A DNA stretch of 64,000 bases from Tolypothrix bouteillei VB521301. GTDB taxonomy: Bacteria > Cyanobacteriota > Cyanobacteriia > Cyanobacteriales > Nostocaceae. This document shows positions 1-8,339 of this stretch, piece after piece. The stretch lies in contig NZ_JHEG04000001.1 of assembly GCF_000760695.4 (NCBI RefSeq), forward strand, positions 5,276,204 through 5,340,203. The letters run 5' to 3'. Within the stretch, counting starts at the first letter, position 1, and the number at the start of each line of letters is the position of its first letter. Below the pieces are notes generated by a model that was given only the letters and a program-made list of their open reading frames with translations, made no database searches and was not told the origin of the DNA. Position numbers and translations under genes: made by a program.

Positions 1-114
1 CAACTTTATGAATTGTTGGGTTATACTCAGCGATTGGTATTTGTTCATGAGGAAGTTGTCAAAGAAGAATGCAATTTCGATTTTAGAGGAAAGAATTTTA
101 AGGAAGTTTTTTAA
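1..114 (+). CDS. C-terminal end of small conserved protein (partial)
   Basis: The window opens inside a reading frame of 37 residues ending NFDFRGKNFKEVF. It closely resembles the C-terminus of the 87-residue protein at 6604-6867, which ends YFDFRGNNFKEVF, so the two are paralogues within one neighbourhood. Its stop shares one base with the next start (TAATG), which implies translational coupling to the downstream barrel-fold gene. No known family is recognised. The shared tail is rich in aromatic and charged residues and has no signal peptide or membrane segment. The 5' part lies outside the window. Confidence 0.7.
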   Translation, partial: QLYELLGYTQRLVFVHEEVVKEECNFDFRGKNFKEVF

Positions 115-842
115 TGTTAGGTCTTAGTATTACAGCTATTGGAATGAGGTCTATTGACGAGTGTATGGAAATTTTTCAAACACTCGCTCATCTATTAAAA
201 TTAGAGTTTTTGGAAATAGCCATAGGAAGCATTTGTCCAGTGGATTTTCATTATTTATCAGTTCCACTCATTTTGCATAATTCTTGTCTTTATAAAGAAG
301 GCATGCGTTTGAGATTAGAAATACTCAATCCGAGAACTTGGCAACCCTACTCGGAATTTATTGCTAATTCTGATGTTAGAGCAGTATCCATTCATCCAAC
401 GCTACAACGCGATTGTACGAAGCAAGAATTGGAAAAAGCTTTATTTAAACTTCAAAAAACTTTAAATGTTCCAGTTTATTTAGAAGTCATGCCTTCAAGC
501 GAGTATTGGTGTTCTAGTTTGCCAACACTAGTAGAATATCCATTGTTACTGGATGTCTCTCATGTACTTATTTGGTTTCAAGGTAACCAAAGTTTAACTA
601 AAGAAACTTGCTTAGAAATTCTCAATTCTTATGAAGTAGGTGAAATTCATTTAAGCCATAATAATGGGTTTTCTGATGCTCACGATTTAATTCCTTCAAA
701 GGTTTGGTTCCATAATTTGATAGAACCTTGGAGCCAAAAATATTTTGTAACATATGAAAGTTTACCTCAAGTTTTTTATCTTTATGAAAGACTGGATAAA
801 CAAAAGACTGGGAAGAATAAGAAAATCAGAGAGATTATATAG
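114..842 (+). CDS. DUF692/MNIO-like TIM-barrel protein
   Basis: This 242-residue protein has the succession of strand-end motifs of the DUF692 (multinuclear iron-dependent oxidase, MNIO) and xylose-isomerase-like barrels: LILHNS, VSIHPT, VYLEV, LLLDVSHV, then GEIHLSHN followed by SDAHDLIPSKVW, and a late YESLP. The His, Glu and Asp residues at these strand ends are where the family binds metal. Characterised MNIO enzymes modify ribosomal peptides, but no cysteine-rich precursor is visible here. The start overlaps the stop of the small protein before it (TAATG), so the two are probably a functional pair. The family call is from motifs only; the substrate is unknown, and another metal-dependent barrel is possible. 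Confidence 0.6.
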   Translation: MLGLSITAIGMRSIDECMEIFQTLAHLLKLEFLEIAIGSICPVDFHYLSVPLILHNSCLYKEGMRLRLEILNPRTWQPYSEFIANSDVRAVSIHPTLQRDCTKQELEKALFKLQKTLNVPVYLEVMPSSEYWCSSLPTLVEYPLLLDVSHVLIWFQGNQSLTKETCLEILNSYEVGEIHLSHNNGFSDAHDLIPSKVWFHNLIEPWSQKYFVTYESLPQVFYLYERLDKQKTGKNKKIREII

Positions 843-919
843 ATTAACAATTTTTTAGGTATTTTTTATGTCCTTCTGTCGTGTTTTTCTGATAATGCAC
901 TAAGAGGTCATTTATAAAG

Positions 920-1031
920 CTGAATGCAACATCAAACCTTTATTGTTGGGTTTCGTTCTTCAACCCAACCTACCTCTGAATGTAACATTGAACCCTCATT
1001 GTTGGGTTTCGTTCCTCAACCCAACCTACTT
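920..1031 (+). repeat. Tandem duplication of a 56-bp palindromic unit
   Basis: Two head-to-tail 56-bp units start at 920 and 976 (CTGAATG...). Each carries an inverted repeat TTGGGTT...AACCCAA around a TCGTTC loop and ends CAACCTAC. The copies differ at only a few positions. They lie in the spacer between the barrel gene and the helical protein gene and could form stem-loops in RNA. Confidence 0.8.
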
Positions 1032-1100
1032 CTTCTTAATGTTTACTTTATAAATCATCTCTAAATTCTTCTGACTCTTTATGTTAAGCATAATTGAGGG

Positions 1101-1261
1101 GGAGCATCCCAATTTGGAAAAATACTGGAGCGATTGAAAATCGCGTCTATGCAAACTAAGTCCGCGAAGGCGGACTTAATAAAAAGTCCACGTAGGTGGA
1201 CTTTGTTTGTATAGCCCCAGAATTCTATTCTGAGGGCAATTGGCACTCTTTGGGATGCTCC
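1101..1261. mobile_element. Small terminal-inverted-repeat element (MITE-like), copy 1
   Basis: A 161-bp non-coding unit is bounded by perfect 12-bp inverted ends, GGAGCATCCCAA and TTGGGATGCTCC. Inside are hairpins AAGTCCGC/GCGGACTT and AAGTCCACGTAGGTGGACTT and the block AGAATTCTATTCTGAGG. Related copies lie at 22653-22817 and 29539-29769, with fragments at 6888-6960, 36415-36426 and 49358-49369. It encodes no protein, so movement would have to be driven in trans. Right after it, 1268-1384 is bounded by an imperfect inverted pair ATCCCCCCTAGCC / AGGGGGCTAGGAT, a second palindromic repeat type. The rest of the 843-1456 spacer shows nothing recognisable. Confidence 0.75.
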
Positions 1262-1456
1262 TTTTCGATCCCCCCTAGCCCTCTTTAAAAAGGGGAGAAG
1301 TTAATTTCAATCCCCCCCTTTTCATGATGTTTCATCTCTTATCTAAAGATCTATGTACACTGTAGTTATAAAGGGGGCTAGGATACTCAAAAAGCCCACC
1401 TAACGATCACAGGCGAGACGTCTGTCCTACACCGCTAACCACTAAACAACTAACTA

Positions 1457-2698
1457 ATGACCCTCGAAGAAATTGACCAGTTGCTAGCCGACTGGAAAGT
1501 GAAGATTGACATTATCGGTCAAAATCTTATTGATTTACACAGTCTTTCTACTTACCAGATCCTTGCTGGAGTTTCTGGATTTCCTAAAGCAAACCTCACA
1601 GGCGTTACCCAAACACGCGTCACTTCAGCATTAAGCGCAATGAACGATTTGTTTGGATATTTTGATTTAATTGTAAATGTCGTTAATAAAGCGAATCAAC
1701 TGCGTTCCTCAGTCTCTCGATTTTTGGTGTCGCCACAAAAACTGGAAGAAATAGAGAACATACTGACAGCACCGTCCATTGAATTGTCTGTTGTACAAAT
1801 TCCTCTAGCAGAAAGAAGTCTTTTAAGTGCTCCTGTGACAACTGACTCTATCGCCCCCCAAGAGTTACTGCGTCTGATGACAAATGCCTTTGATAATGCT
1901 AAAGAAGTTGTATTAGCTGTTGATTTAGCGTGGGCGCGTTTGGAACCCATGCTAACTCAAGCACAAGCAGAGATTGAGAAACTGCAAGCGCTAGCTGTTT
2001 CATTAGGTGTAGAGCCCTTGACAGAACTTTCCGCAGTGAGTCAAAAAATTCACTTGTTGCGTGGCTGCGTGGAAAGCGATCCTTTAGGAGTGACAGACGA
2101 TTTCACAAGAGATCTTCAACCACAAATCACACGGGTAAAAACGACTCTAGAACAATTAGCACAACAGCACCAGTTTCTCGCAGAGAGTTTTGCTCGCGCT
2201 CATCAGTTGCGATCGCAGTTAATCAAACTTCACCATCAAGCTGTAGAGGCTCATAAGGAAAGTACTTTAAAAGTTGTCGATCGTTCTGAAGTGCAAATTC
2301 CTTTGGAAGATAAGCAGATAGAAGCGCTTGTGTCTTGGCTGAGTACACTGGAAACTAAATTTGCTGAAGGACTGGTAAATCCAGTGCGTGTTGGTCTGGA
2401 AAATTGGATCGCCAAGGTGAAGGAATATATTGCAGTCACTGAAAAAGTCTATGCAGCAAACAGAGCACCTTTAGACATGAGATCTGAATTGCGCGGGCGG
2501 TTGGATGCACTTAAAGCCAAAGCACTAGCGCGGGGATTAGCAGAAGATACTATTTTGAATCAACTCGCTTTGCAGGCTCAGCAACTTTTATACTCCCGAC
2601 CAACACCTTTAGATGAAGCAGCCCAGTTAGTATCTCAATATGAAAAACACTTAAATAATGGGGTTAATAGGGTTATCAATTTCAAAAATTTGAGTTAG
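1457..2698 (+). CDS. Helical coiled-coil-like protein of unknown function
   Basis: A 413-residue soluble protein, almost entirely predicted helix, with long stretches of alternating hydrophobic and Glu/Gln/Lys/Ala residues (about 145-260 and 320-400) that suggest coiled coils. There is no signal peptide, membrane segment or enzymatic motif. It lies about 45 bp upstream of the PknG-type kinase on the same strand, so co-transcription is likely. I infer it is a scaffold or substrate of the kinase module, but the sequence gives no direct functional evidence. The ATG at 1457 follows the upstream palindromic repeats and has no strong ribosome-binding site. Confidence 0.7.
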   Translation: MTLEEIDQLLADWKVKIDIIGQNLIDLHSLSTYQILAGVSGFPKANLTGVTQTRVTSALSAMNDLFGYFDLIVNVVNKANQLRSSVSRFLVSPQKLEEIENILTAPSIELSVVQIPLAERSLLSAPVTTDSIAPQELLRLMTNAFDNAKEVVLAVDLAWARLEPMLTQAQAEIEKLQALAVSLGVEPLTELSAVSQKIHLLRGCVESDPLGVTDDFTRDLQPQITRVKTTLEQLAQQHQFLAESFARAHQLRSQLIKLHHQAVEAHKESTLKVVDRSEVQIPLEDKQIEALVSWLSTLETKFAEGLVNPVRVGLENWIAKVKEYIAVTEKVYAANRAPLDMRSELRGRLDALKAKALARGLAEDTILNQLALQAQQLLYSRPTPLDEAAQLVSQYEKHLNNGVNRVINFKNLS

Positions 2699-2741
2699 AA
2701 AAGATTCAAGCGATCGAGTGAATAGGCGAGGAAAGTTCTCG

Positions 2742-4931
2742 ATGAACGGCGAAAGTTGCAAACGCAACGGGTGTACTGGCAGTATTGAAGATGGATATTG
2801 TGATGTCTGTGGGCTTGCGCCAGTGGAGCCACTGCAATCCATATCTCTTCATGACAGCATTCGCAAACAAACACAGCCAACTCAGCACAGCTCAATTACA
2901 ACAGGAACGGGTTCATCGCCTCTGACCAACCGTTCCAAAGGTTCGCGGCGTACTAGCAATACCTCCAGTAGGAGCAGTCGCAAGCAGCTTGGTGCTGGAC
3001 TTGTCTCTGTACCCGAATTACCTTCAACGGAACCGGAAAAAGCAATCATGGCGGAAGCCATGGTTCCCGACCACAAACGCGTTTGCTCTCATTGCAATAA
3101 TTCTCTGCGAAGAGAGAAAGGCTTTTGCCCCAAGTGCGGACAAAAGTATTCTTTTATTGCGACTCTCAAACCGGGTGATGTGGTAGCCGGACAGTATGAG
3201 GTCAAAGGCGCAATCGCTTTTGGTGGTCTGGGTTGGATTTACTTGGGTTTTGACAAAATATTATCTCGTTATGTCGTACTGAAAGGGTTGCTAAATACTG
3301 AAGATGCAGCCAGTGCAGTTGTAGCAGTGGCTGAACGAAAGTTTTTGGCAGCTGTAAAACACGCCAACATTGTTGGTATTTATAACTTTGTCAACTATGA
3401 CAGTGAAGGCTTTATTGTCATGGAGTATGTTGGTGGCAAAACACTGAAGGAGATTCGCAAAGAAAGGGGACCGTTACCAGTTGCAGAAGCGATCGCCTAC
3501 ATCCATCGGATTTTAGGTGCTTTTGCGTATCTACATTCACTAGGTTTAGTCTACTGCGACTTTAAACCAGATAACGTGATGCTAGAAGGACACGATGTCA
3601 AGTTAATAGACTTAGGTGGTGTCCGTCGTATTGATGACATTCATGGAGACATTTACGGTACTGTTGGCTATAGTGCGCCAGAAGCGGGTGAAGGACCAAC
3701 AGTTGTGTCAGATTTATTTACCATTGGTAGGACACTTGCAGTTCTCCTCACCAGCATCTCGGGTTTCACAAAAGAACATCTCTACACTCTCCCCAGCCCT
3801 CAAGAAGAACCGCTCTTTGCCCAACAAGAATCGTTATATCGGTTTTTACTGAAAGCGACTGCACAGAACCCTGATGAGCGCTTTCAATCAGCAGATGAAA
3901 TGGCAGATCAATTGCTGGGCGTACTTCGAGAAGTTGTTGCAACCGAAACAAAGATTCCACGTCCAGCCTCCAGTAACGTTTTTGGGGGCGATATGCTTTC
4001 ACTGATAAACACGGGTGAGTTAAGCCCTATTAAAGCCGACCATCACCAGTTACCAATGCCAATGCTAGATTCTACGGAACCAGGATTCAACGCAGTCCTG
4101 AATGCGGGAGCGTTTGCCGATCCTAAAATGAGAGTCACTAGCTTAACACAAGCCGTTCAACAGTTCCCCAATTCAAAGGAACCATTGCTGCGTTTAGCAA
4201 ACAGCCTCATTGACACTGGTAATTATGACAAAGTTGAACAAGTGTTGGCGCAAGTAGAAGAAAAAGACCCTTGGGACTGGAGAGTGTTGTGGTACAAAGG
4301 ACGCAGTTTAATGGCGCAAGGCAAAGCACAAGAAGCGCAAGCAGCTTTTGACCAAGTTTACTTTGACTTACCCGGAGAACTTGCACCCAAATTGGGGTTA
4401 GCTTTAGCGGCTGAAAGTGCAGGTAATTTCCAGCTAGCAACTCACATGTACGATTTAGTCTCTCGTACCGACCCCAGTTATACCGCCGCCGCCTTTGGCT
4501 TAGCACGTTGCTTGTGCGCTACAGCAAACAGAAAAGAAGCAGTGTCGGCGTTAGAACGAGTTCCACAAACCTCCAACTTACATACACGGGCGCGAGTAGA
4601 AATTGCACGAACACTGATTGATGCGTCTCATTCTCCTCCAGGAAGCAAAGAACTCCAAGAAGCTTCAGCAGCAATTGAAGCACTAACTCTCAGTGGTATA
4701 GAACGCTGTCAACTGACAAAGCAAGTTTTAGAAACCGCTTTACATTTACTCACTTCTCAAGCAGTTTCACAAGACTTATCCATCAAAATTTTAGGACAAA
4801 CACTTCAAGAACTTTATTTACGAAAAGGATTAGAAAAAGCACTGCGAGACATGGCGCACCTCTCAACAGGAGAAGAAAAAATTCGCCTAGTTGATGAAGC
4901 AAATCGTGTACGACCGAGAACGTTATTTTAA
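2742..4931 (+). CDS. PknG-type serine/threonine kinase with zinc ribbons and TPR
   Basis: About 729 residues. An N-terminal zinc ribbon (Cys 6, 11, 20, 23) is followed by a low-complexity Ser/Thr/Arg linker, a second ribbon (CSHC...CPKC, about 115-132), a protein kinase domain (about 150-420) and C-terminal TPR-like repeats (about 470-729). The kinase has VVLKG (ATP-binding Lys about 181), the catalytic loop YCDFKPDN, which lacks the Arg of HRD as in PknG, and DLGG in place of DFG. Order and motifs match PknG, a soluble kinase coupled to amino-acid availability in mycobacteria. I chose ATG 2742 because GAGGAAAG sits six bases upstream; a GTG at 2718 is possible. Neighbours encode a phosphatase, a vWA and an FHA protein, its likely partners. 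Confidence 0.88.
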   Translation: MNGESCKRNGCTGSIEDGYCDVCGLAPVEPLQSISLHDSIRKQTQPTQHSSITTGTGSSPLTNRSKGSRRTSNTSSRSSRKQLGAGLVSVPELPSTEPEKAIMAEAMVPDHKRVCSHCNNSLRREKGFCPKCGQKYSFIATLKPGDVVAGQYEVKGAIAFGGLGWIYLGFDKILSRYVVLKGLLNTEDAASAVVAVAERKFLAAVKHANIVGIYNFVNYDSEGFIVMEYVGGKTLKEIRKERGPLPVAEAIAYIHRILGAFAYLHSLGLVYCDFKPDNVMLEGHDVKLIDLGGVRRIDDIHGDIYGTVGYSAPEAGEGPTVVSDLFTIGRTLAVLLTSISGFTKEHLYTLPSPQEEPLFAQQESLYRFLLKATAQNPDERFQSADEMADQLLGVLREVVATETKIPRPASSNVFGGDMLSLINTGELSPIKADHHQLPMPMLDSTEPGFNAVLNAGAFADPKMRVTSLTQAVQQFPNSKEPLLRLANSLIDTGNYDKVEQVLAQVEEKDPWDWRVLWYKGRSLMAQGKAQEAQAAFDQVYFDLPGELAPKLGLALAAESAGNFQLATHMYDLVSRTDPSYTAAAFGLARCLCATANRKEAVSALERVPQTSNLHTRARVEIARTLIDASHSPPGSKELQEASAAIEALTLSGIERCQLTKQVLETALHLLTSQAVSQDLSIKILGQTLQELYLRKGLEKALRDMAHLSTGEEKIRLVDEANRVRPRTLF

Positions 4932-4936
4932 AAAGA

Positions 4937-5088
4937 GCTAATGGCTAATGGAACACAATTAGCAATTAGCCATTAGCAGTTAGCAATTAGCCCTTCGGGT
5001 ATCTCCTTACGGAGACGCTTCGCGAACGCCAGTCCCCTACGGCGGGAAACCCGCCTTCAGGGCTGGACTCACCATTAGCCATTAACAA
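4937..5088. repeat. STRR heptamer array interrupted by palindromic element
   Basis: Degenerate TTAGCCA/TTAGCAA heptamers (4937-4991 and 5073-5086) flank a palindromic insert. The insert's core at 5027-5073 has the stem GGCGGG/CCCGCC around AAA and ends GGACTCACC. The same core occurs at 29611-29657 and, diverged, at 36685-36758. The arrangement suggests that the palindrome inserted into a pre-existing heptamer array between kinase and phosphatase genes. Confidence 0.75.
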
Positions 5089-5091
5089 ACT

Positions 5092-6027
5092 ATGCAATGT
5101 TTCAAATGTGGTAGCAAGCTCCAGGTTGGCGATCGCTTTTGTGAAGAATGCGGTACCCCCGCTATCCCAAAAGCGACAGGGGGATGTGAAAAATGCGGTG
5201 CTTCAGTCGAAGAAATCGATCCAGATGGCTTTTGTTCTCAATGTGGTTTTCGTCAGGAAATAAAGCCGACGGATAACTTTGAGATTGTGATTTCTCCTAA
5301 CTTTGCAGGAATTTCACACCGAGGACTAAAACATCAACGTAATGAAGATTATATTGCCTGTGCGAAGGTTGAAAATACGAATACTTATATTCTGGTTGTT
5401 TGTGATGGAGTTTCTAGTTCTGCTTCACCCGATTTAGCTGCTAAAGTTGCTGTAGAAAGTGCGTGTAGAGCTTTGGAAAGAAGGGTTGGAGGGGTAGATT
5501 CACAACAAGCAATAAAATTGGCAATTGCTGAAGCCATGAGAGCGGTATCCGAAATTTCATACAGTGTAACTACAGATGTCGATCCACCATCAACCACAAT
5601 AGTTGCTGCTGTTGTTGTTGACAATACAGCCACAATTGCTTGGTTGGGAGATAGCCGCGCCTACTGGATTGCTTCTGATGGTTCGCGACAGCTAACGATA
5701 GATCATTCCTGGTTTAATGATGTTGTTTTGTCAGGAGAAATGACCGAATCTGAAGCCAAACAATCTTCCCAGGTTCATGCTATTACTCGTTGGGTGGGTG
5801 CAGATGCGGGTCATGTTGAACCTTCTATTGTCAATTTTGAAATTCCTGGTTCCGGGTATCTACTTTTGTGTACTGATGGCTTATGGAATTACACACCTCA
5901 AGTTTCAGACTTAAACAGACTTATGAACTCAAATGAAGATGCTATTACACTAGCCCAGAAGCTAGTAGAGTTTGCTTGTTTGCGTGGAGGACATGACAAT
6001 ATTACCGTTGCTGTGTTGTCTTTTTAA
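5092..6027 (+). CDS. PP2C-family protein phosphatase with double zinc ribbon
   Basis: 311 residues. Four CxxC pairs in the first 52 residues form two zinc ribbons, followed by a PP2C domain (about 73-311). Visible PP2C motifs are RNEDY, VVCDGVSS, WLGDSRAYW, CTDGLWN and GGHDNITV, which supply the acidic metal-binding residues, so catalytic activity is likely. It should hydrolyse phospho-Ser/Thr and lies directly after the PknG-type kinase, making it the probable antagonist of that kinase. Zinc ribbons also occur in the kinase and the FHA protein; a shared docking role is an inference. No membrane segments. Confidence 0.9.
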   Translation: MQCFKCGSKLQVGDRFCEECGTPAIPKATGGCEKCGASVEEIDPDGFCSQCGFRQEIKPTDNFEIVISPNFAGISHRGLKHQRNEDYIACAKVENTNTYILVVCDGVSSSASPDLAAKVAVESACRALERRVGGVDSQQAIKLAIAEAMRAVSEISYSVTTDVDPPSTTIVAAVVVDNTATIAWLGDSRAYWIASDGSRQLTIDHSWFNDVVLSGEMTESEAKQSSQVHAITRWVGADAGHVEPSIVNFEIPGSGYLLLCTDGLWNYTPQVSDLNRLMNSNEDAITLAQKLVEFACLRGGHDNITVAVLSF

Positions 6028-6049
6028 CGTAAAAAGTGAAAGCTAATGT

Positions 6050-6553
6050 ATGGGAAGTGAGAAGATGACAGAAAGTAGCAATAGACCTGGAAAATCTGAG
6101 GCTGTTTTAGGAGGACAAACCTCATTTCCAACAGATGGTATTGTTCTGGGGGGAATTGAAGGTTTACAAAAACGTTTTGCTGGTGTGACTGGTGAAGAAA
6201 GAGCAGCTTATCTTGCTAATGCACTTCAGTATGAAGATACAGGCGTAGATTTTTTGATAGAAGCGATGAACGATGAAGAATTCATTGTAAGAGCAACAGC
6301 TTACAAACTCTTGCACAGTTCAAATTCTACCAAAGCTCAACAAGCCATTAACAACGGTATTCTTTTAAAAAAGGGAGATAAAGTTTACTGTGTTTACGAG
6401 TCAACGCTTAGTTACAATGATGAATTCTATTATATTGAATATTGCCTCGATTCATTTAACCCAGAAACTGAAGAATACTGTGAAGTTCATGGAGAAAAAA
6501 ATCCTTTATTTATTTCACGGCATCTTTTCAAGAAAATGCTGAATCTGAGGTAA
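6050..6553 (+). CDS. HEAT-like repeat protein
   Basis: 167 residues. The first third is a low-complexity linker, followed by a HEAT-like pair of helices (GIEGLQKRFAGVTGEERAAY, then ALQYEDTGVDFLIEAMNDEE and IVRATAYKLL) of the kind cyanobacteria attach to GUN4, pentapeptide and other regulatory proteins. The C-terminal third, rich in Tyr, Glu and Phe, is not recognised. It begins 22 bp after the phosphatase stop, so the two are probably co-transcribed. A second in-frame ATG at 6065, preceded by a GAGAAG stretch, is an alternative start. A protein-protein adaptor role is plausible but inferred. Confidence 0.72.
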   Translation: MGSEKMTESSNRPGKSEAVLGGQTSFPTDGIVLGGIEGLQKRFAGVTGEERAAYLANALQYEDTGVDFLIEAMNDEEFIVRATAYKLLHSSNSTKAQQAINNGILLKKGDKVYCVYESTLSYNDEFYYIEYCLDSFNPETEEYCEVHGEKNPLFISRHLFKKMLNLR

Positions 6554-6603
6554 TTACCGTACATCAAATAAAGATATTAAAAGTTAATATTTTTACACTT
6601 GTA

Positions 6604-6867
6604 TTGGGAAATTATCACATTACTTTTAATCCTTGGGATTGGTGTAAAAATAATGGAATTTCTTTAAAAACAAAATACAATGAAAATCATTGGGAATTTC
6701 AGAGGCGAGTTTTTCAAAAGCTACAGAAAGATAATAATTTAGAATTACTCAGTCAATTTTGGAATTTAATGGGATTTAGCCAAAAAATGGCGTTTTTTCG
6801 GGAGGAAGTTATTCAAGAAAATCAATATTTTGATTTTAGGGGAAATAATTTTAAGGAAGTTTTTTAA
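6604..6867 (+). CDS. Small conserved protein, paralogue of the one at window start
   Basis: Up to 87 residues (GNYHITFNPWDWCKNNGIS... ending NFKEVF). The last 37 residues align closely with the frame ending at 114. No ATG is available; TTG 6604 is the only sensible start codon close to the conserved part, and it lacks a clear ribosome-binding site, so the copy may have a different true start or be decaying. At the first copy a DUF692-like gene follows immediately; here the spacer holds a fragment of the GGAGCAT repeat element instead. No domain is recognised. Confidence 0.55.
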   Translation: MGNYHITFNPWDWCKNNGISLKTKYNENHWEFQRRVFQKLQKDNNLELLSQFWNLMGFSQKMAFFREEVIQENQYFDFRGNNFKEVF

Positions 6868-6887
6868 TATGAGAAAACTGAATCGTA

Positions 6888-6960
6888 GGGAGCATATTGT
6901 TTTGGTAAATTATCCACGGAATAGAATTCTATGGCTGTACAAACAAAGTCCACCTACACG
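6888..6960. mobile_element. Degenerate fragment of GGAGCAT repeat element
   Basis: Begins GGGAGCAT and contains GAATTCTAT, GGCTGTACAAACAAAGTCC and ACCTAC, which match in reverse complement the right part of the copy at 1101-1261. The second terminus is not recognisable. It lies directly downstream of the small protein gene, where the first copy of that gene is followed by the DUF692-like gene. Confidence 0.5.
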
Positions 6961-7038
6961 AAATTTATATTTGGAAAATTCAGAAAACCCAGACAATGTC
7001 TAAACTAGTCAAAAAATCAATTAAATAATAACAAAACT

Positions 7039-8316
7039 ATGACCACTCAATTTAAAGCTGAAGTATTTCAAAACCAATATTTACCCCAAGGGGCGAAAGA
7101 AGTTCATGCAATTATGACTGTTAGCTCTGAAGGTAGTGAAGGAGTCGCTGCACCATCTACGGGAAACAGAGTCTTTGGAATCATATGCGATACCTCTGGC
7201 TCAATGGGAGGTGATAAAATTCATGCAGTAAGAGAGGCGATGGTTAAAATCGTAAACTTACTTCCTGGAAATTCATATTTTTTCATTATCAGTGGTACGG
7301 ATGATGTTCGTATAACTGTTCCCATATTGAAAGCAACTTCTGAAAATAAAGAAAAAGCGATCGCAGCCATAAAAAAAGTCCGTGCTGATGGTGGTACTAT
7401 CATTTCTTCATGGCTCAATGAAGCTTTAAAACAATTCCAAAAAATGCCCCATGCTTTGCGTCAAGCACTGCTTCTAACGGATGGACAAAACGATGAATCA
7501 GACGAACAAAAACTCAGAGCGGTTCTCAATAAGTGTGAAGGCGTTTTTCAGTGTGATTGTCGGGGTGTGGGTACCACTTGGCGTGTTAAACAACTCCAAG
7601 AAATATCTGGAAAATTATTAGGGACTACGGACATTATCCCCAAAGCAGAAATGATTGAAGCTGACTTTCGGGCAATTTTAGAGAAAGCTATGAGCAAGAA
7701 CGTCAGTGACGTAGCTTTGCGTTTGTGGACTCCTCAAAGTGCCAAAATACTGTTCTGCAAGCAAGTCAGCCCCGACATTGTCGATTTAACCCACCGCGCA
7801 ACTGTTGTAAAACCTCAAGTTTGTGACTATCCAACTGGTGCTTGGAGCAATGGAGAGTCCCGCGATTACCACTTCTGCATTCAAGTACAACCGGGAAATG
7901 TAGGTGATGAGATGTTAGCAGGTAGAGCTAGTTTAATTTATACAGATAATGGCGTGGAAACAAAAATTGCTGAGGCTCGTATTCTAGCATTATGGACAGA
8001 CGATGATGCCAAATCTACCAAAATTGACAGACGTGTAGCTCATTATACCGGACAAGCAGAACTAGCCCAATCCATACAAGAGGGATTAGAAGCACGCGAT
8101 CGCGGAAATATTGAAGTAGCTACAGCCAAGCTAGGAAAAGCCGTACAACTCGCCCATGAATCGGGTAACGAAGCCACAGCCAAGCTTCTGAAAAAAGTCG
8201 TTGATATCGAAGATGCTGCAACAGGAACAGTGCGGTTAAAGCGAGAAGTTGCTAAAGAAGACACGATGATGTTGGAAACTCGCTCCACCAAAACAACTCG
8301 CATTCCCAAATCTTAA
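7039..8316 (+). CDS. vWA-domain (MIDAS) protein, TerY-like
   Basis: 425 residues. A von Willebrand factor A domain (about 44-215) carries a complete MIDAS: DTSGS at 51-55, Thr 120 in GGT and Asp 148 in LLTDG. A beta-rich segment follows (about 225-325), then a helical repeat-like region (about 335-395), and a tail ending TRSTKTTRIPKS with several threonines. Cytosolic MIDAS proteins of this sort accompany kinase and PP2C genes in TerY-type triads, where they are thought to organise the complex. The Thr-rich tail is a possible kinase target and FHA ligand (a Thr with Ile at +3 is present); that is inference. The FHA gene begins 23 bp downstream, so an operon is likely. Confidence 0.85.
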   Translation: MTTQFKAEVFQNQYLPQGAKEVHAIMTVSSEGSEGVAAPSTGNRVFGIICDTSGSMGGDKIHAVREAMVKIVNLLPGNSYFFIISGTDDVRITVPILKATSENKEKAIAAIKKVRADGGTIISSWLNEALKQFQKMPHALRQALLLTDGQNDESDEQKLRAVLNKCEGVFQCDCRGVGTTWRVKQLQEISGKLLGTTDIIPKAEMIEADFRAILEKAMSKNVSDVALRLWTPQSAKILFCKQVSPDIVDLTHRATVVKPQVCDYPTGAWSNGESRDYHFCIQVQPGNVGDEMLAGRASLIYTDNGVETKIAEARILALWTDDDAKSTKIDRRVAHYTGQAELAQSIQEGLEARDRGNIEVATAKLGKAVQLAHESGNEATAKLLKKVVDIEDAATGTVRLKREVAKEDTMMLETRSTKTTRIPKS

Positions 8317-8339
8317 GAGAGAAAAATTTTAAACCCACC

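Noticed and set aside
1696..1950. Minus-strand frame inside the helical protein gene
   Set aside because: It is antisense to a longer, better-supported frame, has Ser-rich shadow composition and no family character.
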